In this document: one piece after another, positions 6,864 to 12,175 of the stretch
Position numbering within the stretch: position 1 is the stretch's first letter
Layout: each line of letters opens with the position of its first letter
Source: an uncultured Rhodocyclaceae bacterium
GTDB taxonomy: Bacteria > Pseudomonadota > Gammaproteobacteria > Burkholderiales > Rhodocyclaceae
Length of the DNA: 12,175 nucleotides
Assembly (NCBI GenBank): GCA_900549295.1
Contig: URNG01000097.1
Span: 1 to 12,175, forward strand
Direction of reading: 5' to 3'
Notes under the pieces: generated by a model
Told to the model about the DNA's origin: nothing
Databases searched by the model: none
Seen by the model: the letters and a program-made list of their open reading frames with translations, nothing else
Made by a program: the position numbers and the translations under genes

Positions 6864-6891
6864 GCCCGCCTATTGGCGGGCTTTTCTTTTT
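6864..6891 (+). terminator. Intrinsic terminator of panD
   Basis: GCCCGCC (6864-6870) and GGCGGGC (6875-6881) form a perfect 7-bp stem with a TATT loop, followed by TTTTCTTTTT. An AAAAA run precedes the stem, so it may also work in the reverse direction. Confidence 0.88.
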
Positions 6892-6900
6892 CTGTAAAAT
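6873..6900 (+). promoter_or_regulatory. Possible promoter overlapping the panD terminator
   Basis: TTGGCG (6873-6878, 4/6) within the hairpin and TAAAAT (6895-6900, 5/6) are 16 bp apart, placing a start near 6907, about 31 nt before the next ATG. The AT-rich stretch just after it (6906-6920) is an alternative. Confidence 0.35.
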
Positions 6901-6937
6901 CCGTTGAATAATATTTAAAACCAATGGAGACAAGGGC

Positions 6938-7438
6938 ATGAGCGCAATTTTTGCCAAAACTGCCAAGGGCCACGCTGAAATCACCAGCAAGGCCGGGGGG
7001 CTGACGCCACGCATCCGCCGGGCGCTGATTTTCATCGACGGCAAGCGCACGGTCGACGAGCTGCGCAGCCTGCTCACCGCCGACGACCTGCAAATCACGC
7101 TCGGGCGACTGGAAGAAGAAGGCTATATCGAACTGGTCGGGAAAACCGCCGGCGGCAAGCCCGCCAGCGGCACGACGGCTTCGATCACCGCTTTCCGGGC
7201 ATTGCCGGCGACGTCCGACCCCGTGCACCTGCAACAGGCGCGCAATTTCATGAGCAACACACTGAATGCCTTCATCGGCACGCTGGGGGCGAGTTCCCTG
7301 CTGGATCGCATCGGCGAGGCGCAGACGCATGAGGAATTGCGCGAACTGTTCGACGAATGGTTTCACACCCTGGTGCATTCGCGCGAGGGCCGCCGCGAAG
7401 CCGAAACCCTGCGCGGCAAGCTGTTGCAGGTGATCTAG
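6938..7438 (+). CDS. Uncharacterised protein, winged-helix-like N-terminus
   Basis: The 166-residue soluble protein has no signal peptide or membrane helix. Residues about 21-67 (LTPRIRRALIFIDGKRTVDELRSLL, then LQITLGRLEEEGYIEL) read as a winged helix: three helices with the recognition helix in TLGRLEEEGY. A Gly/Ser/Thr-rich linker (68-90) follows. Residues about 96-166 are helical and charged (HLQQARNFMSNTLNAFIG, THEELRELFDEWFHTL, REAETLRGKLLQVI). I recall similar short proteins in Betaproteobacteria annotated as hypothetical, sometimes with the same C-terminal helical module, but know of no function. GGAGA at 6926-6930 lies 7 nt before the ATG. It sits alone between panD's terminator and the convergent kinase gene. 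Regulator or adaptor is a guess from the fold alone. Confidence 0.75.
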   Translation: MSAIFAKTAKGHAEITSKAGGLTPRIRRALIFIDGKRTVDELRSLLTADDLQITLGRLEEEGYIELVGKTAGGKPASGTTASITAFRALPATSDPVHLQQARNFMSNTLNAFIGTLGASSLLDRIGEAQTHEELRELFDEWFHTLVHSREGRREAETLRGKLLQVI

Positions 7439-7508
7439 ATATCACCTCTCCGCAGATTGTTTCACCTGGAGCGCAACAGCCGCCCGTTAATGCTTGGCTG
7501 CTTATAAC

Positions 7509-8978
7509 CTACGCGCTTGCTGCGATGGCAACCGTAAAACCAAAGCTCGCGCCTGAGTCTGCCGTATTGAGCAGTTCGATACGCTGACCATGCAATTCGA
7601 GGATACGGTAGACGATGCGCAAGCCAAGTCCTCCGCTACGACGCGAGCCCCCCAGAGGAAACGGTCGGTAAAACAATCCTGCGCGCAATTCCTCCGCTAT
7701 CCCCGGCCCGGTATCGCTGACCGTTACCTTTAGCATACCGTGCGCCGGCACGATGCTCACTTCGACGTGTCCGCCCTCCGGTGTGTAACGCAACGCGTTG
7801 TCCAGGAGATTGCTCAGCACCCGTTCTATCATGCCCAAATCCGCATGGGCAGGCGGAAGGGAGGCTGGAAAAACCGCTGTCATCGCAATGCACCGGGCTT
7901 CGGATCGTAATGCGAATTTCTGGAACACGTCTTGCACAAGATCGGTCATCGAGAACGGTTCCGGCTCCGGCTGGACAAATCCATACTCGAGCCGGGCCAG
8001 TTCGAACAGGCTTTGCGCCAGTCCCCCTACCTTGCTGCTCTGGTCGAGTGCGATCCCCAGATAGCGTCGACGGGCGGGCTCGTCGAGCACAGCATCCTTG
8101 AGCAACAGCGTTTCCAGGTAGCCGTGCAGGGACGAGAGCGGTGTGCGCAGATCATGCGAGATGTTGGCGATCAACTCGCGCCGCTCCTCGTCCTGGCGCT
8201 TGAGCGTTTTCCATTGTTTGCCGATGCGCGACTCCATCTGCCGAAAAGCCGTCCCCAGCACCGCGATCTCATCCCGGTTTGCATCGGATGCCGTGGGCGC
8301 ATAGATCGGCGGCTCGGGAGGGGTGCCACGGATGTCGAACTGCCGCACATTTTCGGTCAGTTGGCGAAGCGGTCGCGTAATCAGCGTGAATGCCACCAGC
8401 CCCGCTGCCAGGCACAGCAACGCAACCAGACCGATCGACCACAACGCGGTTTCAAGCACGACATGGGCCGAACTGCGGGCAACGACCAGATCGTGGGCCT
8501 CGCCCTGCAGCACGACGTAGATGAAACCCACGTTGCGACCGTTCACCTGCAAGGGGGCTGCACTGAACACCTTGCGGCCACTGGAGCTGCGCGGGTCGTC
8601 GCCCAGAATCGGCAGCATCCTGCCCGACACGAAACGCCACACCGGCTCCAGATCGATGCGATCACGCTGAAGCCGCCCCTCAGGCGCGGCATATCCGGCG
8701 ATGCGCCCGTCAGATTCGAGCAGATAAACCTCCACGCTCGGATTGACGATCATCAGATGGCTGAACAAATTGCGCACGGCATTCGGCATCAGCCCGTTGG
8801 CATCGGTAAGCCGGACATCGTGGGCGATACGCTCGGCCAGATCACGCGACAGGCGCTGCACGACCTCCTGCTCATGCATGCGGTTCGAGCGCAGTTGCAG
8901 CCAAACCGAGGTGCCGCTGCACACCAGCAGCAAGAACGCAAATACCAGCGAAAGCCGCTGCGTCAGCGAGAGCCTCAT
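7509..8978 (-). CDS. Sensor histidine kinase of a two-component system
   Basis: The 489-residue inner-membrane kinase has a first membrane helix at about 8-28, a periplasmic region of about 150 residues (29-175) with no motif I recognise, and a second helix at about 181-200. A HAMP linker begins at TRPLRQL. The HisKA phospho-acceptor is H275 in ANISHDLRTPLSSL. The ATPase domain shows the N box NLLDNALRY (390-398), the G1 box DTGPGI (422-427) and the G2 box GGLGL (449-453). All catalytic motifs are intact. The ATG overlaps the regulator stop as ATGA, so the two are translated together. The 70-nt gap to the convergent upstream gene shows no convincing terminator. The signal is not identifiable from sequence; the divergent catalase gene suggests peroxide or a related envelope stress, as inference only. 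Confidence 0.95.
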   Translation of the reverse strand: MRLSLTQRLSLVFAFLLLVCSGTSVWLQLRSNRMHEQEVVQRLSRDLAERIAHDVRLTDANGLMPNAVRNLFSHLMIVNPSVEVYLLESDGRIAGYAAPEGRLQRDRIDLEPVWRFVSGRMLPILGDDPRSSSGRKVFSAAPLQVNGRNVGFIYVVLQGEAHDLVVARSSAHVVLETALWSIGLVALLCLAAGLVAFTLITRPLRQLTENVRQFDIRGTPPEPPIYAPTASDANRDEIAVLGTAFRQMESRIGKQWKTLKRQDEERRELIANISHDLRTPLSSLHGYLETLLLKDAVLDEPARRRYLGIALDQSSKVGGLAQSLFELARLEYGFVQPEPEPFSMTDLVQDVFQKFALRSEARCIAMTAVFPASLPPAHADLGMIERVLSNLLDNALRYTPEGGHVEVSIVPAHGMLKVTVSDTGPGIAEELRAGLFYRPFPLGGSRRSGGLGLRIVYRILELHGQRIELLNTADSGASFGFTVAIAASA

Positions 8979-9700
8979 TCACTGCCCCTGGAATCAGCGA
9001 ATTTGTAGCCACGCCCCCACACGGTCAGAATACGCCCGGGATTGGCCGGATCGGCCTCGATCTTGGCGCGCAGCCGGTTAATGTGGGTGTTGACCGTATG
9101 CTCGTAGCCCTCGTGCTGGTAACCCCAGACAGCATCGAGCAGATCCTGGCGCGAATACACCTTGCCTGGTTGCTGCGCGAAGAAAAACAGCAAATCGAAC
9201 TCTCGTGGCGTCAGATCCAGTCTTGTGCCATCCAACCGCGCATCGCGCGCCAATGGGTCGATGGACAACCCGTCGATCAGCAGACTGCCTGCGTTCTGAC
9301 GCGCGCTTCGTGTCAGCGCATCGACGCGACGCAGAAGCGCACGCACTCGCGCTACCAGCTCCAGTACCGAGAACGGTTTGGACAAATAATCGTCCGCGCC
9401 GATCTCCAGCCCCAGAATGCGATGCACTTCGCCAGTCCGCGCGCTGATGATGATGGTCGGGGTGTAACGCTGCATGCCGCGCGCCCGGCGGCAAATTTCA
9501 AGTCCATCCACGCCGGGCAGCATCAAATCCAATACCAGCACATCCCAATCCCCGCGCTCCAACTGCTGCAATCCGCCGTCACCGTCCGCACAGTGCACGA
9601 CTTCCAGCCCTTCGTCGCGCAGGTGCAAGGTGAGCAAGTCAGCGATGTGTTTGTCGTCCTCGACGAGAAGAACTCTGCGGGTGGCAATCATGGCCAGCAT
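8975..9700 (-). CDS. OmpR/PhoB-family response regulator
   Basis: The 241-residue DNA-binding regulator has a receiver domain with the acidic pocket E14-D15-D16, phospho-acceptor D58 in LVLDLMLPG, S86 in IIISART and K108 in LSKPFS. A winged-helix output domain follows (about 138-236), with LDLTPREFDLL, SRQDLLDAVWGY, HTVNTHINRLRAKIE and the wing VWGRGYKF. All are standard for the OmpR/PhoB class, which usually binds tandem repeats as a dimer. Two starts are possible: ATG at 9700 or at 9691 (MIATRRVLLVEDD, closer to typical family N-termini); neither has a good ribosome site. It is the first gene of the kinase operon and is divergent from the catalase gene across a 274-nt spacer holding a repeated motif. 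Confidence 0.94.
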   Translation of the reverse strand: MLAMIATRRVLLVEDDKHIADLLTLHLRDEGLEVVHCADGDGGLQQLERGDWDVLVLDLMLPGVDGLEICRRARGMQRYTPTIIISARTGEVHRILGLEIGADDYLSKPFSVLELVARVRALLRRVDALTRSARQNAGSLLIDGLSIDPLARDARLDGTRLDLTPREFDLLFFFAQQPGKVYSRQDLLDAVWGYQHEGYEHTVNTHINRLRAKIEADPANPGRILTVWGRGYKFADSRGSE

Positions 9701-9773
9701 TCACGGAAATGGTTTTCATTGACCGGGCTATTCGCTCTTTGCACCGGATGACCGCTCGAACGAATCTCGAAAA

Positions 9774-9885
9774 CCGGATCGGCAGTTACGCCTATTTTAA
9801 GCACGCCCCGACACCTAAATCATCACGATTATTTGAACTTTGCGTGAGGATTTTAGGAAGCCGGATACCTAAGCTTGCGCCTATT
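9774..9885. promoter_or_regulatory. Candidate regulator sites: duplicated CCGGAT...CGCCTATT motif
   Basis: The 274-nt spacer between the regulator and the catalase gene holds two copies of a composite direct repeat: CCGGAT, 9 nt, CGCCTATT at 9774-9796, and CCGGAT, 11 nt, CGCCTATT at 9861-9885. A third CCGGAT is at 9744-9749. CCTAA occurs at 9814 and 9868, with an inverted TTAGG at 9853. The first copy overlaps a minus-strand TAAAAT (9799-9794) that could be the -10 box of the regulator operon; its -35 region is poor, as expected for an activated promoter. The second copy is 89 nt before the catalase ATG. I find no strong catalase promoter by eye. Binding by the neighbouring OmpR-type regulator is inference. 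Confidence 0.4.
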
Positions 9886-9974
9886 CCTGAACCGCCTGAT
9901 TTGCCCTGACGGAGATACCGGCACTTCCGCCAGTGACTTCTCCCAGTTTTTTCACCCATCAAAAGGAATTTGCA

Positions 9975-10967
9975 ATGAATAAGCTGACGATCCCCAAGGT
10001 TCTGGTCGGTTGCGCTCTGGCCGCCGCCTGGACAGTCCATGCAGAGGAAATTACCGCCCCACAGGTGGTCGAGGCGCTCGAAGGCACCTTCGGCGCAACG
10101 CCGGGAGAGCGCCGCAACCACATCAAGGGTACCTGTGCCGTCGGTAGCTTTGTCGGTACGCCAGAAGCAGCCCGCCATTCCCGCTCCCAACTGTTTTCGG
10201 GCAAGTCGATCCCCGTCGTAGCCCGCTTTTCCCTGGCCGGCGGCAACCCGAAAGTACCGGACACAGCCAAGAACGCCCGTGGCATGGCGTTGGAATTCCG
10301 CTTGCCGACGGGTGAGTTACACCATATCGCCATGCTCAATACGCCGGTTTTCGGCGCAGCCCATCCGGAAACTTTCCTGAACCAGACGCTGGCAGGACGC
10401 CGCGACCCCGCCACGGGCAAACCTGACCGGGAAAAACTGAAGGCCTTTCATGCCTCGCACCCCGACAGCCAGGCACAAGCGGAATATCTCGCCACGCACA
10501 ATCCGCCGGCAAGCTACGCCAACAGCTCTTTCTGGGGTATCCATACCTTCAAGTTTCTTGACGAACAGGGCAGAACCACCCTGGTGCGCTGGCAGTTCGT
10601 ACCACAGGACGGTGAAAAACGTCTGAGTGACGAGGCGCTCGCCAGTGCCGGCCCCAATTTCCTTGAACGATCCTTGATCGACCGGACCCATCGGGCGCCT
10701 GCGCGCTGGGACATGATGGTTTCCATCGGCCATCCTGGAGATTCGGAGAACGACCCTACCATTGCTTGGCCAACGAACCGGGAACGCTTCAAGGCCGGCA
10801 CGCTCAGCATAACTACCGCCATGCCCCAGAAGGGTGCCGAATGCGAACCCATCAACTTCGACCCTCTGGTAATGGCCGACGGCATTGCACCGACAGATGA
10901 TCCGATTCTTCTATTCCGCTCCCCAGCCTACGCAGTGTCATTTGGCAAGCGATTGAGCGAGCAATAA
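9975..10967 (+). CDS. srpA: Secreted catalase-family haem peroxidase (SrpA type)
   Basis: The 330-residue protein belongs to the short catalase-related peroxidases, haem enzymes that lack the outer domains of full catalases (about 480 residues or more). A signal peptide is clear: Lys at 3 and 8, a hydrophobic core (VLVGCALAAAW) and VHA before a likely cut after residue 23, so it should act in the periplasm. Catalase-core text follows: distal His49 in RRNHIKG, RFSLAGGNPKVPDTAKNARG (84-103), distal Asn122 in MLNTPVF, and R315...Y319 in RSPAYAVSFG for the proximal haem ligand. The ATG at 9975 has AAGGA 7 nt upstream and begins the signal peptide; the in-frame ATG at 9933 would put 14 residues in front of it and has no ribosome site. 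A terminator follows at once, so it is monocistronic. The name srpA is by family likeness. Confidence 0.9.
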   Translation: MNKLTIPKVLVGCALAAAWTVHAEEITAPQVVEALEGTFGATPGERRNHIKGTCAVGSFVGTPEAARHSRSQLFSGKSIPVVARFSLAGGNPKVPDTAKNARGMALEFRLPTGELHHIAMLNTPVFGAAHPETFLNQTLAGRRDPATGKPDREKLKAFHASHPDSQAQAEYLATHNPPASYANSSFWGIHTFKFLDEQGRTTLVRWQFVPQDGEKRLSDEALASAGPNFLERSLIDRTHRAPARWDMMVSIGHPGDSENDPTIAWPTNRERFKAGTLSITTAMPQKGAECEPINFDPLVMADGIAPTDDPILLFRSPAYAVSFGKRLSEQ

Positions 10968-10979
10968 TCGAATCAACAT

Positions 10980-11018
10980 AATGAAGGGCAGGCACTCCTG
11001 CCCTTCATTTTTTCTTTC
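10980..11018 (+). terminator. Strong intrinsic terminator of the catalase gene
   Basis: AATGAAGGGCAGG (10980-10992) pairs perfectly with CCTGCCCTTCATT (10997-11009), a 13-bp stem with a CACT loop followed by a T run (11008-11013) and TTT. It is 12 nt after the stop codon. Confidence 0.95.
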
Positions 11019-11121
11019 TGATTTCGTGCTGGCGCTCTCCCATAACCGTAAGACGACAAGATGCAGCACCGAAGTTCGCCGCTCTGAACTGGGTTTACAC
11101 GTCCAGACCGGCCCTTCCCCC

Positions 11122-11127
11122 TATAAT
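11122..11127 (+). promoter_or_regulatory. -10 box of the MBL-hydrolase promoter
   Basis: A perfect TATAAT lies 26 nt before the ATG. There is no good -35 at 16-18 bp; TTTACA at 11094-11099 is a good match but 22 bp away, too far for normal use. The remaining part of the 186-nt gap after the catalase terminator shows nothing I recognise. Confidence 0.45.
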
Positions 11128-11153
11128 CGGAACTTTCACGAGAAGGAGCGGGG

Positions 11154-12101
11154 ATGTTCGACTGGCGCGATTACGGGGATGGGATTCATGCTTTTGACGC
11201 GGGCTATGTGCGGCCGATTCTGGCCGCAATTCACCTGATCGTCGAAAACGGTCGCATCGCCTTCGTCGACACCGGCAGCAAGGACTGCCTGCCGCAGGCT
11301 CGCCTGGCCCTGCAGAAACTCGGGCTGGATGCTGGCGCGGTCGATTACGTCATTCTCACCCACATCCACCTCGACCACGCGGGCGGCGCCGGCTACCTGA
11401 TGCGCGAATTCCCCAACGCCCGGCTGGTGGTGCACCCACGCGGCGCGCGGCACATGGCCGAGCCGGCCAAGCTGGTCGCCGGCGTGACCGCCGTTTATGG
11501 CGCGGAGTACGTGGCGCGCGTCTATGGCGAGATTCTGCCGATTGCCGCCGAGCGCATCATCGAAGCGGGCGACGGCGCGCGCATTTCGCTGGCCGGGCGC
11601 GAACTCCTCTGCCTCGACACGCCGGGCCACGCCCGCCATCACATCTGCATCGTCGATGCCAAGGCGGGCGCGATTTTCACCGGCGACATGTTCGGCCTTT
11701 CCTACCGCGAACTCGACGTCGACGGGCGGCAGTTCATCTTCCCGACCACCTCGCCCAGCCAGTTCGACCCGCAGGAAATGCGCCAATCCATCGAACGGCT
11801 GCTGAGTTTCAAGCCCGCCGCGATGTACCTCACCCACTATGGTCAGGTGCCGGAAGTCGAGCGGCAGGCGGCGGAACTGCTGCGCCACCTCGATTTTTCC
11901 GTACAACTGGCGCGCACCCACCAGCACGCGGGCAGCGAGCGCCACCCGCGCATCCTGCGCGACCTCACCGCCTACCTGCTGGCGGAGATTCGCCGCCACG
12001 GCTGCACGTTGCCGGAATCCGAGCTACTGGAAATCTGGGCGACCGACCTCGAACTCAACGCGCAGGGGCTGGGCGTGTGGCTGGATCAGCAGGCGGCTTA
12101 G
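11154..12101 (+). CDS. Metallo-beta-lactamase-fold hydrolase
   Basis: The 315-residue cytoplasmic protein has the full metal-binding set of the MBL fold: THIHLDHAGG (69-78, giving H70, H72, D74, H75), H159 in DTPGHARHH, D178 in IFTGDMFG and H228 in YLTHYGQV. VDTGSK at 39-44 is the usual strand before the first metal motif. The family covers glyoxalase II, lactonases, sulfur dioxygenases, RNases and others. The extra C-terminal helical part (about 230-315) is longer than in glyoxalase II, and the bulk of this family is annotated only as MBL-fold hydrolase, so no substrate is assigned. AAGGAG at 11143-11148 sits 5 nt before the ATG. It appears monocistronic. A REP-like repeat begins 18 nt after the stop. 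Confidence 0.9.
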   Translation: MFDWRDYGDGIHAFDAGYVRPILAAIHLIVENGRIAFVDTGSKDCLPQARLALQKLGLDAGAVDYVILTHIHLDHAGGAGYLMREFPNARLVVHPRGARHMAEPAKLVAGVTAVYGAEYVARVYGEILPIAAERIIEAGDGARISLAGRELLCLDTPGHARHHICIVDAKAGAIFTGDMFGLSYRELDVDGRQFIFPTTSPSQFDPQEMRQSIERLLSFKPAAMYLTHYGQVPEVERQAAELLRHLDFSVQLARTHQHAGSERHPRILRDLTAYLLAEIRRHGCTLPESELLEIWATDLELNAQGLGVWLDQQAA

Positions 12102-12119
12102 GGAAGCGCTGAACAAATC

Positions 12120-12175
12120 CGTTCGCCCTGTGCTTGTCGAAGGGCATCACCTGCAACATCAGGGGCTTCGACAGG
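12120..12175. repeat. REP-like dispersed repeat, inverted pair (cut by window edge)
   Basis: The first arm, 12120-12145, reads GTTCGCCCTG then TGCTTGTCGAAGGGC, with GCCCT and AGGGC able to pair. The second arm, 12162-12175, GGGCTTCGACAGG, is close to its reverse complement. This resembles the short palindromic element around the core CTTGTCGAAGGGC that I recall as dispersed in many beta- and gammaproteobacterial genomes between genes. It lies 3' of the MBL gene; the rest of the element continues beyond the window. Confidence 0.65.

Noticed and set aside
7932..9008. 358-codon plus-strand open frame opposite the histidine kinase
   Set aside because: It is antisense to intact kinase motifs; composition (Gln/Arg/His-rich) is that of a shadow frame.

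Overview
The window is GC-rich bacterial chromosome with closely packed genes, short ATGA overlaps and a few AT-richer promoter spacers. The order hda - HAD phosphatase - pcnB - folK - (small membrane protein) - panB - panC, with panD next, and the protein sequences themselves suggest a betaproteobacterium, perhaps Rhodocyclales or a relative. That placement is from memory of gene order and protein style, not from a search. I see no prophage, transposase, CRISPR array or integrase.

Layout: (1) 1-724, minus strand: the start and most of an MscS-type mechanosensitive channel, cut by the window edge. (2) 862-1026: tRNA-Arg(CCG) with a likely promoter and a terminator. (3) 1097-6321, plus strand: a tight run of seven genes, hda (DnaA inactivation), a HAD-IB phosphatase, pcnB (poly(A) polymerase), folK (folate), a four-helix DUF486 membrane protein, panB and panC (pantothenate). 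Junctions up to panB are overlapping, abutting or about 30 nt. The panB-panC spacer of 73 nt holds a four-copy heptamer repeat. (4) 6362-6891: panD as its own unit, with a near-consensus sigma70 promoter and a strong terminator. With panB and panC this gives the pathway to pantothenate apart from ketopantoate reductase. (5) 6938-7438: a conserved-looking protein of unknown function with a winged-helix-like N-terminus. (6) 7509-9700, minus strand: a response regulator and a histidine kinase joined by an ATGA overlap, divergent from (7) 9975-10967, a secreted catalase-family haem peroxidase (SrpA type) with its own terminator. The spacer between them carries a duplicated composite motif. (8) 11154-12101: a metallo-beta-lactamase-fold hydrolase with its own promoter, followed by a REP-like dispersed repeat at the window end.

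Most of the window is housekeeping. The parts that repay a second look are the two-component/periplasmic catalase divergon with its repeated motif, the heptamer repeat between panB and panC, the DUF486 protein inside a folate/pantothenate operon, and the uncharacterised 166-residue protein.
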